A stretch of 21,999 nt of DNA. Origin: CAZKCK01 sp964552325. GTDB lineage: Bacteria; Bacteroidota; Bacteroidia; Bacteroidales; TTA-H9. Below, piece by piece: positions 1 to 8,556 of this stretch (position 1 is the stretch's first letter; the number at the start of each line of letters is the position of its first letter). Made by a program: the position numbers and the translations under genes. The notes beneath the pieces are model-generated. The model saw nothing but the letters and a program-made list of their open reading frames with translations, did not search any database and was not told the DNA's origin. The stretch is from assembly GCA_964552325.1 (NCBI GenBank), contig CAZKHA010000047.1, positions 1-21,999 of the forward strand. Reading direction: 5' to 3'.

Positions 1-89
1 CATGCGGTTACATTGGGAGCAATAGCTTTATAATGAGTCCTTCTTTTTTTTGTCCTGGTCTTTGACCATCTTCTTTTTGGATTTGGCAT
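1..89 (-). CDS. rpmF: 50S ribosomal protein L32 (partial, N-terminal 29 residues)
   Basis: The reverse strand from the ATG at 89 encodes MPNPKRRWSKTRTKKRRTHY and continues KAIAPNVTA before the window edge. The MPNPKRR.SK.RT.KRR..Y start is the signature of bacterial ribosomal protein L32, a small structural protein of the large ribosomal subunit. The gene is cut by the edge, so its length and any C-terminal zinc-binding cysteines cannot be judged. It starts 25 bp after the stop codon of the DUF177 gene, in the same direction. DUF177 followed by rpmF is a widely conserved bacterial pair, so the two are probably co-transcribed. No Shine-Dalgarno sequence precedes the ATG; the leader is A/T-rich, as is usual in Bacteroidota. 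Confidence 0.93.
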   Translation of the reverse strand, partial: MPNPKRRWSKTRTKKRRTHYKAIAPNVTA

Positions 90-114
90 TTTAAAACGTA
101 TTTATGGTTTGTAT

Positions 115-642
115 TCAATCAGTTGTATCAAATTGTAATCCCTCTAAAGCATCCCATCTTTTATCGTGATGCCCCTTTGGGCTAAGGTCTTCCAATTTTT
201 TTAACACCTCGGGATCGCAACCTGAGTTCCCTGATTCATCATCTGCATGCACCCTGTGATAGGGCATAAGCAAATAAATAAATTCATAGATGTAGGTTGA
301 AACATCAACTTGGTGTTCGCCTCGGGGAATTACCACCACATCTTCCGATTCTTCAAAGTATGCATCTCCAAACTTGAAGATAAGCACTTCGTCTCCGTTA
401 ATGGGTTGCTTTAACTCACCCGAACACCTGTCGCACATCACTTCAACATAACCATTTATAGAAAAATCAAACACTAGCATACGCTCTTGTTTCTCCATGG
501 TTATCAAGACCTTAACCTGAGCTTTCTGAATCTCGGAGCCCTCGAAGCAAGCGAAAAATTTTTCATTTATTTCGAACTCAAAGTCATGATAGCCAATGCT
601 TAATCCTGAAAATGAAATGATGAACTCCTTTAGGTAATTCAT
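115..642 (-). CDS. DUF177 / YceD-family protein, probable 23S rRNA or large-subunit accumulation factor
   Basis: 175 aa, a normal length for the family. It has the conserved CDRC motif (C70, C73) followed by a run of acidic beta segments, a further Cys-Asp (C142) and the family's C-terminal D-x-R-W-x-x-L pattern (160-166), here DKRWDAL. Known of the family: YceD/DUF177 genes sit directly upstream of rpmF in many bacteria, and the plant and bacterial proteins have been linked to 23S rRNA accumulation. The exact biochemistry is unclear. Here rpmF follows 25 bp downstream, so the assignment rests on both sequence and context. The ATG at 642 is chosen because the reading frame begins there and a TAnnTTTG-type box lies about 35 bp upstream. 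It is a cytosolic protein with no signal peptide or membrane segment. Confidence 0.9.
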   Translation of the reverse strand: MNYLKEFIISFSGLSIGYHDFEFEINEKFFACFEGSEIQKAQVKVLITMEKQERMLVFDFSINGYVEVMCDRCSGELKQPINGDEVLIFKFGDAYFEESEDVVVIPRGEHQVDVSTYIYEFIYLLMPYHRVHADDESGNSGCDPEVLKKLEDLSPKGHHDKRWDALEGLQFDTTD

Positions 643-675
643 CTCAACTCGTTTTTAAATTGGGGTGCAAAATTA

Positions 676-683
676 CAAATTTA
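676..683 (-). promoter_or_regulatory. Putative Bacteroidota -7 box for DUF177-rpmF
   Basis: On the reverse strand the sequence is TAAATTTG, an exact match to the Bacteroidota -7 consensus TAnnTTTG. The start codon is at 642, so transcription would begin near 668 with a leader of about 25 nt. No TTG or TTTG was found at the usual 17-23 bp upstream spacing, so this is only a candidate. The rest of the 168-bp gap 643-810 is A/T-rich and shows no gene. Confidence 0.45.
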
Positions 684-810
684 TCCATTGATTGACAAAA
701 CTTTGTTATTCATCAAGTTTTGCAAGTTGAAATAAAAACCCCTACAACCCCAAACCAATTTTTAAAGTTAGCTTGAAAGCTGCAAAAGTTATTAATAATC
801 AGCATTTTAA

Positions 811-3800
811 TTATTTGAAGGCTTTTTCCAACAATCCATCGCCTTTCATGCTTAGGCGATCAAAATATTCGGGAACAGGTTTGCCACAAAGCTTATCAAC
901 ATACATTTTTGCCAAATACTGCCCCAGCATAAACCCTTGGCCACGTAAACCAATAAACAAACCAAGCTCGGTATCCAAAATCATTCTTGGCTCAACATAA
1001 TAACCAGCCCAAACAGCTTGGAACCCCACGGATGAAAGCTCAGGTAACCAATCAACAAAAATTTCGGATGAGATCTCTAAGAATTCTTTAGAGTTAATTT
1101 TAAGGTTTTTAAACGTCTCGGCAGGATCTACAGCCGGCGAAGCACAACCAATAATTTGACCCGTTTCGGCCAATTGCTGACCATAAACTGCCACGAAGCC
1201 CTTGTAATGCCTGCGGTCGATTAGCATGGGCAAGGGAGTTCCATTCGGCCCTAACATTGGCAATCGGCGTGTAATAAACGCTTGGTGTTTAACAGCATAC
1301 TGACCGGTTTCAATTCCTAATAGCTTGGCATAATGGCCACCATCAGGCCCTAAAGCATTGATGAAAACAGAAGTTTGATATTCTACATACTGCTTATCAT
1401 GATCTTGAACCAATACCTTATAAGTATTTCCATCTTTTTTAAGGTCAATCAATTTGCAGTCCTCAAGGATTGTTCCTCCGTTGGTTACTCCTATTTGCCT
1501 GATTAAATCAACAACCCTTCCGGGCGTCGCCTGCCAGCAATTATGGGTAACCAAGGCGGCTTGATAGGTTTTTAGGTTGGGGTTAAAATAGGGCGAAACA
1601 TGTTTTTTAAAGTCGGCGGGCTCAATCATCTCTGCATCCGACCAAGCCATCGAGGCTTCCAATGCTTTGTACATGGCTTCGTCATGAGCAAAGGTTACAT
1701 AGTTGATAGGGCGGTAATCGATGTTCCGGATGTTTTGCAATTCCTTGAAAATCTCGAGGTTCCTTGTGGCTATTTCCGATAATTCGGGAACGCTGAAGTT
1801 TGGCCTGCCGCCTGCAATATTTCTCCACGAAGCCCCACGCCCCCAGTTTATTAAAACAGGTTTTTTGCCGGCTTCTGCCAAGTAACGGAACAACGCACTT
1901 CCTCCGATGCCACCTCCCGCAACCAACGATTCAACCTGTACAATTTTAGGCGTATTTTTGTGCTTGCTGGCTATAATATTTTCATGAACGGGCCTGGGAT
2001 AGAGTTCGCCCAAGGTCAATTGGTTTGAAAGTGGCCCGCGAGGGGTAGCCTCACCAACCACCGAAACTCCAAAGTCACGGATTTTTTGCTTGAGGCGAGG
2101 GATGCAACGCTTACCCCTACATGCACCCATTCCTAACCGAGTGGTGTGTTTTATTTCGTCAACCGATATAAACTTGCGTTCTCCCACAATAGCCAGAATT
2201 TCATCCATCTTAACATCATCGCAATGACATACGTACGTTTCTGATGCAATTTCTTGATCGGCAGGTAACAACTCAAATGGCTCCGGATAACGGTCCTTGA
2301 TGATAAAGCCGCGGGCTTTTAGCAAGTCTTCGCCATGCAATGATAGGCTTTTAACACGTGCTATATGTGTTTTATTGGGTTTGCGCAAAATCTTTTCAAT
2401 GTTACCATCCCCTAGGATTTTCCCAGAATTATCCACCAAGAAAACTTCAGCACCCTCGGCAGCTTCGTATTCAATGGGCAAAAACAGCCAGTCTTTTTTT
2501 ACGTTGTATCCAAAAATGGCTAAACCAGGGCATTGATACACGCAGTCCATGCAGCCAATGCATTTGTCGAAGTCAATACGCGGGACGGTACTTGTGGATG
2601 TTTTGGTTATTGCGCCATGTGGACAGGCAAATTCACATGGATTGCAGGCAAAACCGTAAAGGCAATCAATTTGTACAAAGCCTTTAGCTTCAATACGTTG
2701 ACTGGTTGGGCGGAATGGTTCGTCAATTATTCTTGTTGGATGTTGTTGTGAATCAATATATTCTTTTGAAATGGCAAGGTATTCTTCATATTTCACCCGT
2801 ACACCCATTTCCATAAGTATTTCGTAAGCAACCTGTTTACCACGCAAAACCGCACTTGTGCCCTCGCCTATGCGTATAGCATCGCCAGCCCCAAAGCATT
2901 TTCGGCCAAAGATTTCATTACCTTTAATAAGCAATTGATCATCAGGCACCAAGCCTGTACAAATATTAATGGCATCAATCCCTTCTATAACGGTTTCGGT
3001 TCCTGGAATGGGTTTAAAGTTTTCGCATTTGGCAATTACCGCACCGATTACCCCATCGTTGGCCGCATTAGGTATTGCCTTAAGCAATATATGAGATGTT
3101 AGGATGGGTATTCCAAGCCGACGTACCCGGTTTGCTTGTACAGGGAATCCGCCTTCTTTTGGTTGAGCTTCGATAATGGCTTTTACATTGGCACCTGCTT
3201 GCATTAATTGATAGGATGTTAGGTAACCAATGTTTCCGGCGCCAACGGTTAGCACATTTTTGCCGAGCAGCGTAAACTCATTGTTCATCATTTTTTGAAC
3301 TACCGCTGCTGTATAAACACCAGGCACGTCATCGTTCTCAAAAGTGGGCATAAAAGGGACAGCCCCAGTGGCTATTACCAAATACTCACAATCAATGTAA
3401 TAGACCGTTTCTGTTTCAATGTTTTTAATTGCCAGGCGATTGCCTTCTAAGATATCCCAAACGGTTGAATTCAGGAAAATTCCATCAAGGCTTTCGCCGG
3501 CTAAGGTTTTAGCAATATCGAAGCCACGCATACCCCCAAATTTCTTTTCTTTTTCGAAGAAGAAAAACTGGTGGGTTTGCATAAGAAATTGGCCGCCAAT
3601 CTTATCATTGTTATCAACCACAATGTTATCAACGCCAAACTGGTTGAGCAGTTCGCGAACGGCAAGGCCAGCAGGTCCCGCACCAATTATCACCACATCG
3701 GTTTTATACACATCAATGGCATCCTGTTTTTTATAGGGGCTAATGCCCGGGTTATAGTCGTGGGGTATTTCCTTTACTTCGTGTATGTTATCTACTTTGG

Positions 3801-4044
3801 TGATGCAGATACGCTTTATTTGGCCATCAACCAGCATTTCACAAGCCCCGCATTTTCCTATACCACATTCCAAGCTCCGTTCGCGATTGCGCAGGCTGTG
3901 GCTGTGAACCGGAAAACCTGCCTGATGCAAGGCCGCTGCTATGGTAAAGCCTTTTTCGCCCTTGATGGTCTGACCATTAAACGAAAACGTTATATCATCA
4001 TTTTGAGGAATCTCGAGAATTGGATGGTTTTCAATTTTGTACAT
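811..4044 (-). CDS. Fused flavo-iron-sulfur amine/amino-acid dehydrogenase (HcnABC / proline-dehydrogenase-like, all subunits in one chain)
   Basis: 1077 aa with five modules in order. (1) Plant-type [2Fe-2S] domain, residues 15-95, cysteines 60, 65, 68, 80. (2) Pyridine-nucleotide-disulfide-type FAD module, about 113-415, with GAGPAG (121-126), a second nucleotide site VGAGNIG (267-273), an ATG motif (226-228) and GAGDA (385-389). (3) Two 4Fe-4S clusters, C461/467/470/474 and C495/498/501/505. (4) BFD-like [2Fe-2S] domain with CxC (606, 608) and C-x4-C (642, 647). (5) A DAO-type FAD oxidoreductase from about 704 with GGGIGG (710-715). In hydrogen cyanide synthase, dye-linked L-proline dehydrogenase, D-hydroxyproline dehydrogenase and opine or sarcosine oxidase complexes these modules are spread over two to four subunits. 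The likely reaction is oxidation of a secondary amine or amino acid, passing electrons through flavins and Fe-S clusters to a carrier. The divergent proline dehydrogenase suggests proline, D-proline or hydroxyproline as substrate, but the substrate is not determined. No signal peptide is seen. Confidence 0.85.
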   Translation of the reverse strand: MYKIENHPILEIPQNDDITFSFNGQTIKGEKGFTIAAALHQAGFPVHSHSLRNRERSLECGIGKCGACEMLVDGQIKRICITKVDNIHEVKEIPHDYNPGISPYKKQDAIDVYKTDVVIIGAGPAGLAVRELLNQFGVDNIVVDNNDKIGGQFLMQTHQFFFFEKEKKFGGMRGFDIAKTLAGESLDGIFLNSTVWDILEGNRLAIKNIETETVYYIDCEYLVIATGAVPFMPTFENDDVPGVYTAAVVQKMMNNEFTLLGKNVLTVGAGNIGYLTSYQLMQAGANVKAIIEAQPKEGGFPVQANRVRRLGIPILTSHILLKAIPNAANDGVIGAVIAKCENFKPIPGTETVIEGIDAINICTGLVPDDQLLIKGNEIFGRKCFGAGDAIRIGEGTSAVLRGKQVAYEILMEMGVRVKYEEYLAISKEYIDSQQHPTRIIDEPFRPTSQRIEAKGFVQIDCLYGFACNPCEFACPHGAITKTSTSTVPRIDFDKCIGCMDCVYQCPGLAIFGYNVKKDWLFLPIEYEAAEGAEVFLVDNSGKILGDGNIEKILRKPNKTHIARVKSLSLHGEDLLKARGFIIKDRYPEPFELLPADQEIASETYVCHCDDVKMDEILAIVGERKFISVDEIKHTTRLGMGACRGKRCIPRLKQKIRDFGVSVVGEATPRGPLSNQLTLGELYPRPVHENIIASKHKNTPKIVQVESLVAGGGIGGSALFRYLAEAGKKPVLINWGRGASWRNIAGGRPNFSVPELSEIATRNLEIFKELQNIRNIDYRPINYVTFAHDEAMYKALEASMAWSDAEMIEPADFKKHVSPYFNPNLKTYQAALVTHNCWQATPGRVVDLIRQIGVTNGGTILEDCKLIDLKKDGNTYKVLVQDHDKQYVEYQTSVFINALGPDGGHYAKLLGIETGQYAVKHQAFITRRLPMLGPNGTPLPMLIDRRHYKGFVAVYGQQLAETGQIIGCASPAVDPAETFKNLKINSKEFLEISSEIFVDWLPELSSVGFQAVWAGYYVEPRMILDTELGLFIGLRGQGFMLGQYLAKMYVDKLCGKPVPEYFDRLSMKGDGLLEKAFK

Positions 4045-4100
4045 AGTTAGGGTTGGTTTGATTTGGTGTTAATGCAAAAACAGTGTTACAAATTTCACAG

Positions 4101-4129
4101 CAAAATTACTGGTTTTATGAAGAACCAAA
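4101..4129 (-). promoter_or_regulatory. Putative -33/-7 promoter of the fused oxidoreductase
   Basis: On the reverse strand a -7 box TAATTTTG (4108-4101) matches TAnnTTTG. It is preceded by TTTG (4129-4126) with a 17-bp spacer, within the 17-23 bp described for Flavobacterium-type promoters. Transcription would start near 4095, giving a leader of about 50 nt before the ATG at 4044. It lies back to back with the candidate promoter of the proline dehydrogenase, so the two genes share a 178-bp divergent control region. Confidence 0.5.
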
Positions 4130-4192
4130 ACCAAGGCCCAGTTATTTTGAAACTATCTAATTTGTACGGCACCCACTCTCACAAAAATAATG

Positions 4193-4200
4193 TACGTTTG
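4193..4200 (+). promoter_or_regulatory. Putative -7 box of the proline dehydrogenase gene
   Basis: TACGTTTG matches TAnnTTTG exactly. Transcription would begin near 4206. That is downstream of the in-frame ATG at 4190, which overlaps the box, and so favours the ATG at 4223. No -33 TTG is visible at the normal spacing. Confidence 0.4.
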
Positions 4201-4222
4201 TAATGCTATTAAGAATAAATTC

Positions 4223-5389
4223 ATGGATTTCAACAACACAAAAATTGCCTTTGCCAGTCGTTCAGATAGCGATTTGCGACGCGCTTGGCTGCTTTTTAAA
4301 ACACTAGCGAGCCCTACATTGGTAAAAACCGGAAATGCCCTAACAAATTGGGCTATAAAGGCCAGCATGCCAGTTAATTGGATAATAAAGCCAACAATAT
4401 ATAGCCATTTTGTGGGCGGAGAAACACTGCCACAATGCCAGCCGGTTGTTAATATATTGGCACAATCAAATGTTAAAGCTATTCTAGATTATTCGGTTGA
4501 GGGCGGCCATGAGGAGGCAGAAATAGAGAAAGCATTAAGCGAAACCCTGCGGTCAATCAAAAATGCGGGCGAAAACCCGAATATTCCATTCGCGGTGTTT
4601 AAACCTACGGCATTTGGTAATCCATCATCCCTTGAAAAAGAATCGCTAGGCTTGGCCCTATCTGTTCAAGAACAAGATGATAACAAAAAATTTAGACAGC
4701 GGGTTTTGCAATTGTGCCAAGCTGCCTCCAATGCCAATGTTCCTATTTTGATTGACGCCGAAGATAGTTGGTACCAGCCCGCTATAGACGCAACAGTTGA
4801 AGCAATGATGCAAACATTCAATACGGAAAAGGCAATTGTTTTCAATACCTTGCAAATGTATCGACATGATAGGCTCGCTTATTTGCAAGCGGCCCACCAA
4901 CGCGCCCTTAACGGCAAATTCGTTTTAGGGGTTAAATTTGTACGTGGCGCTTACATGGAAAAAGAACGAGAACGGGCACTCAAAATGAATTATCCATCAC
5001 CCATACAACCCGATAAGGCCAGCACCGATCGCGATTTTGATGCAGCCTTAACCTATTGCGCACAAAATTTAGGCAGTATTTCGGTTTTCTGCGGTACGCA
5101 TAACGAAAACAGCTGTATGCATTTGGTTCAACTTATGCAGCAGAATGCAATCGCCAAGGATGATAAAAGGATATGGTTTTCACAACTTTATGGAATGAGC
5201 GACCATATTAGCTTTAACTTAGCCAACGCGGGGTTTAATGTTGCCAAATATGTACCCTATGGGCCCGTAAAGCATGTTGTACCCTATCTTAGCCGAAGGG
5301 CCGAAGAAAACACTTCGGTAGCAGGACAAACAGGGCGTGAGCTCAGGCTAATTGAAACAGAGCAAAGAAGACGCAAATTAACCAAATAA
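4223..5389 (+). CDS. Monofunctional proline dehydrogenase (PRODH)
   Basis: 388 aa from the ATG at 4223. The first step of proline breakdown: FAD-dependent oxidation of L-proline to pyrroline-5-carboxylate, with electrons passed to the quinone pool. The PRODH barrel motifs are present: DAEDSW (178-183), NTLQMY (208-213), KFVRGAY (238-244), GTHN (291-294), QLYGMSD (321-327), YVPYGPV (343-349) and the substrate-binding YLSRRAEEN (355-363). There is no P5C dehydrogenase domain, so it is the stand-alone form, unlike the bifunctional PutA of proteobacteria. An in-frame ATG at 4190 would add 11 residues, but these precede the likely conserved start and overlap a candidate promoter box. The divergent neighbour is an amine dehydrogenase fusion; the gene 21 bp downstream encodes a secreted protein and may be read through. 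Confidence 0.93.
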   Translation: MDFNNTKIAFASRSDSDLRRAWLLFKTLASPTLVKTGNALTNWAIKASMPVNWIIKPTIYSHFVGGETLPQCQPVVNILAQSNVKAILDYSVEGGHEEAEIEKALSETLRSIKNAGENPNIPFAVFKPTAFGNPSSLEKESLGLALSVQEQDDNKKFRQRVLQLCQAASNANVPILIDAEDSWYQPAIDATVEAMMQTFNTEKAIVFNTLQMYRHDRLAYLQAAHQRALNGKFVLGVKFVRGAYMEKERERALKMNYPSPIQPDKASTDRDFDAALTYCAQNLGSISVFCGTHNENSCMHLVQLMQQNAIAKDDKRIWFSQLYGMSDHISFNLANAGFNVAKYVPYGPVKHVVPYLSRRAEENTSVAGQTGRELRLIETEQRRRKLTK

Positions 5390-5410
5390 TCCAACTTAAC
5401 ACACTATAAA

Positions 5411-8329
5411 ATGAAGATACGTTTAAGTCTTATGCTTGTAGCTTTTTTATTGACTATAAGCTCCTTTGGGCAATGGAGCACAAATGCAGCCGTTAATAAC
5501 ATCATTTGCAATTTAACGGGAGAGCAAGCAATTCCAAAAGTTGCTGTTTGCCCAAATGGCGATATCTACATTGGATATTTTTCGAATAATGCAGGCAATT
5601 ACGACGTTCGATTACAACGCCTTGATAGCCAAGGAAACATTCAATGGGCAGCTAATGGAATCTTAGTGAGCGCCAACCCACAAGAAACATGGCTAACCGA
5701 TTGGGACATGACCGCCGACCCATCAAACCATGCCATTTTAACCTTTAATGATATCCGAAACGGAAACACCAACGTTTACGCGTATCGAATTTCGCCTTCA
5801 GGTACTTTTGTTTGGGGTGCCAATGGCATTGCGTTATCTAACAATTCCTCTTTTAATGCTGCACCCAAGGTAATTGCTACCACTGCCGGCAATATTGTTT
5901 GTGCATGGATGTCAGATGCCGTTATCATCATGCAGAAAGTTTCGCCAACGGGTGTGCTGCAATGGGGCTCCAACGGAATAACCCTCAGCTCAGCCAATAC
6001 CTTGTCATGGCCTCAAATGATAGCTGTTGGTACCGACGATTTCTACATGAAATACTACAACGATAGCGGCCCTGGCTGGTCGCCAACAAGGCACGTGTTT
6101 TTACAACGGTACAATGCTGCAGGCACTGCTGTTTGGGCGAGCCCCGCCACCATTTCAAATGCAGGAGGAATCTCGGCCCAAACCCAAATTCTGCCCTTTA
6201 TAAAAGATGATAATGATGGGGCTTACATTGCTTGGGACGATGACCGTGATAACAATATGTTTGCAAGTTCTTGGGTACAACATGTTAATTCAACAGGAAC
6301 CGTGTTGTTTGCGGCCAATGGGGTAGAGGTTTGTACTACTCCAGGAATGAACCATTGGTATCCGGTTATGGCACAACCCACGGGATCAACCGATGTATAT
6401 GTATTTTGGAATGAGATAAACGGAAACCAAAACCAATGGGGATTGTTTGGGCAGAAAATTTCTTCAACAGGTGCACTGCAATGGACGAACGCAGGAATGT
6501 CGTTTATTCCGGTATCAGCAACCGATGTTTATCCAATGGCCCTGAAAAAAACAGCAACCGACATGGTGCTTTTTTACGAAGAATACTTAACCAGCATCAA
6601 CACCCAGCTAAAAGCCATGCGGATATCCACAACGGGAGGAATGGTTTGGACGCCTTCCGTAACCACTATTTGTTCGGTGAATTCGCAAAAGATTCACACC
6701 GAAATCTCGGATCTTACCAATAACCAATGGATTTTAACCTGGGAAGACACCAGGAGTGGTACGAGTGACATCTATGCACAAAACATATCGTTGGGAGGTA
6801 CGCTTGGACCTGTTTCGTCAGGCACAATTTCGGGAACAATTACGTTAAATGGGGGAGGAGGCAACATAACTCAGGTGTTGGTTCAAGCAGGTTCCGCCAC
6901 CACGCATCCTGATGCAACAGGGTATTATTCAATGAATATGCCCACAGGCACCTATACAGTAACGGCCTCGTTAGCAGGCTACACACCAGCCTCGCAAGCC
7001 AATGTTGTGGTGTTGGCAAATCAAACCACGGCTAATGTTAACCTTACCCTTACACCCATTCCTTTGGGATATATTACCGGCAACGTTACCCTTGTAAATG
7101 GTTCGGGATTGGTAACCATGGTTACGGTGCAAGCGGGGTCGGTAACAACCCACCCCGATGCCTCTGGAAACTATTCCCTAAGCATTAGCCCAGGCACCTA
7201 CGATGTTACGGCTACTCTAACGGCCTATATCCCAGGAACCGTAAACAACGTGGTGGTGCTTAATAATCAAACTACCTCGAATATCGACTTTGATCTGAGC
7301 CTGGCGCCAACCACTGGCTTTTTAGAAGGAACCGTAACACTAAACGGTGGCACAGGCGACGTTACTCAAGCGGTAGTTAGTGCGGGTGGATATACCACCA
7401 ACCCGAATGCTTCGGGGTATTACACGCTCGAATTGCCCATTGGAAATTATGACGTTATTGCTAGCCTAACAGGATACAGCAATCAAATTCAAGTAGGTGT
7501 GCCTGTAATTGGTGGCCAAACTACCTTGAATGTGAACTTTCAGTTGAATCCGTTGGCAGCAATTGGAACCATTACAGGCCACATAAATATAACCGAAGGC
7601 TTTATTAATGTCACTGACGTAGTGGTAAATGCTGGTACATATAATGCTCATCCTGATGCAAGCGGCAATTATTCATTGGAAGTTCCATCAGGAACATGGG
7701 ATGTAACGGCATCGCATGGCTACACCACTTCGCAAACCATAACAGGCGTGGCTGTACAATCGCAACAAACAACAGCCAATGTAGATTTTACGTTGCAGGT
7801 TATACGCACCGATCTTGTTGTACGAGCAAGAGATCAGTATAATTCAGCAGTTTACCAGGTTGAAGTAAACATAACTGGACCCGAAGGTTTGCTTACAGGT
7901 ACAATTACATCCGATTCGTTGGTGTTTGAACAGGTGCTTTATGGCCAGTATTCCGGAACAGGTCTGTTTGGTGGTTTTACAATCCCTTCTGATACGACTA
8001 TTGGAAGCGGTAACCACCACCTTGATTTTCTGTTTATTCTGGGTGGCATAAATCACCACAACAATCCTAACCAACTTCAAATTGCCCCTAATCCCGCATC
8101 ATCCGTAAGTGTGGTGTCATTTAACAACCCCTCTTTTGGCTTGGTACAAATAAGCTTGGTCGACCCAACTGGGCATAACATTCTTTCAGAGACAAGCAAG
8201 AAAATGCCGGCAGGACACATCCGGATTGCCCTTTCGGATTTAATTCATGGCGAATGGCCAAAGGCAGGTGTTTATGTGTTACGGATTTCAACTAGCGGAG
8301 GCTTATCGGCTTGTAAAATTGTATTTTAA
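5411..8329 (+). CDS. Secreted T9SS protein: seven-repeat propeller-like domain plus four carboxypeptidase-regulatory-like repeats
   Basis: 972 aa. A signal peptide spans residues 1-20 (MKIR, a hydrophobic core, then SSFGQ). Residues about 25-465 hold seven short repeats of about 50-58 aa, each marked by an aromatic residue in a context like QWGANGI (W79, W135, W185, W242, F300, W358, W413). This suggests a seven-bladed beta-propeller. Residues 471-549, 553-631, 636-714 and 719-797 are four homologous beta-sandwich repeats of the CarboxypepD_reg type (GTISGTITLNGG..., HPDASGNYSL, PGTYDVTA, NQTTANV). A further beta domain covers 799-878. The end (889-972), with PNPAS (893-897), DPTGH, AGVYVLRI and KIVF, is a type A T9SS sorting domain. 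The protein should cross the outer membrane and be anchored at the surface or released. No catalytic residues are recognised, so a binding or adhesive role is likely but unproven. Confidence 0.85.
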   Translation: MKIRLSLMLVAFLLTISSFGQWSTNAAVNNIICNLTGEQAIPKVAVCPNGDIYIGYFSNNAGNYDVRLQRLDSQGNIQWAANGILVSANPQETWLTDWDMTADPSNHAILTFNDIRNGNTNVYAYRISPSGTFVWGANGIALSNNSSFNAAPKVIATTAGNIVCAWMSDAVIIMQKVSPTGVLQWGSNGITLSSANTLSWPQMIAVGTDDFYMKYYNDSGPGWSPTRHVFLQRYNAAGTAVWASPATISNAGGISAQTQILPFIKDDNDGAYIAWDDDRDNNMFASSWVQHVNSTGTVLFAANGVEVCTTPGMNHWYPVMAQPTGSTDVYVFWNEINGNQNQWGLFGQKISSTGALQWTNAGMSFIPVSATDVYPMALKKTATDMVLFYEEYLTSINTQLKAMRISTTGGMVWTPSVTTICSVNSQKIHTEISDLTNNQWILTWEDTRSGTSDIYAQNISLGGTLGPVSSGTISGTITLNGGGGNITQVLVQAGSATTHPDATGYYSMNMPTGTYTVTASLAGYTPASQANVVVLANQTTANVNLTLTPIPLGYITGNVTLVNGSGLVTMVTVQAGSVTTHPDASGNYSLSISPGTYDVTATLTAYIPGTVNNVVVLNNQTTSNIDFDLSLAPTTGFLEGTVTLNGGTGDVTQAVVSAGGYTTNPNASGYYTLELPIGNYDVIASLTGYSNQIQVGVPVIGGQTTLNVNFQLNPLAAIGTITGHINITEGFINVTDVVVNAGTYNAHPDASGNYSLEVPSGTWDVTASHGYTTSQTITGVAVQSQQTTANVDFTLQVIRTDLVVRARDQYNSAVYQVEVNITGPEGLLTGTITSDSLVFEQVLYGQYSGTGLFGGFTIPSDTTIGSGNHHLDFLFILGGINHHNNPNQLQIAPNPASSVSVVSFNNPSFGLVQISLVDPTGHNILSETSKKMPAGHIRIALSDLIHGEWPKAGVYVLRISTSGGLSACKIVF
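6821..7801 (+). repeat. Four tandem coding repeats (about 82 codons each) inside the T9SS protein
   Basis: These encode the four CarboxypepD_reg-like units, starting at residues 471, 553, 636 and 719. Each keeps a G-x-I/L-x-G-x-I/V start, a P-D/N-A-S/T-G-x-Y-x-L/M core, a G-T/N-Y/W-x-V turn and a Q-T-T-x-N-V/I end. The copies differ clearly at the nucleotide level, so the duplication is old and under protein-level constraint. The fourth copy is the most diverged at its start. Confidence 0.85.
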
Positions 8330-8364
8330 GACTTTCAACAACTTATAAAGGTCGCTCTCTTAAG

Positions 8365-8410
8365 GCCATTGTTAATAGCATGAATTGCTTATTAATGATG
8401 GCTTTTTTTT
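8365..8410 (+). terminator. Intrinsic terminator after the T9SS gene
   Basis: A 14-bp stem, including three G-T wobbles, runs from GCCATTGTTAATAG (8365-8378) to TTATTAATGATGGC (8389-8402), with a 10-nt loop and then eight T (8403-8410). It lies 36 bp after the stop codon. It should end the proline dehydrogenase / T9SS transcript. Confidence 0.8.
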
Positions 8411-8548
8411 GGAGGCATGGCTTTCAACACCCGTCTTATGGGCAAAAAAAAGACTTTAGCCATTCCATAGAACAAGGTTAGGGCTCGCCGCCAAATACGC
8501 TGCTGTATTAACTTTTACCCTCGAAGCATCAAACCCATAAAATTTCAG

Positions 8549-8556
8549 TAAATTTG
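8549..8556 (+). promoter_or_regulatory. Putative -7 box in the gap before the hybrid kinase
   Basis: TAAATTTG is an exact TAnnTTTG match. A start near 8562 would leave a leader of about 195 nt before the kinase ATG at 8759. Alternatively it serves a 32-codon open frame at 8582-8680 (see findings). No -33 element is visible. The rest of the 429-bp gap 8330-8758 holds the terminator at its left end and no other recognisable gene. Confidence 0.4.

Noticed and set aside
773..1000. 75-aa plus-strand frame
   Set aside because: It overlaps the end of the oxidoreductase gene in antisense; composition is not protein-like.
3571..4050. 159-aa open frame opposite the fused oxidoreductase
   Set aside because: It lies wholly antisense to well-conserved Fe-S and FAD coding sequence and has no recognisable domain.
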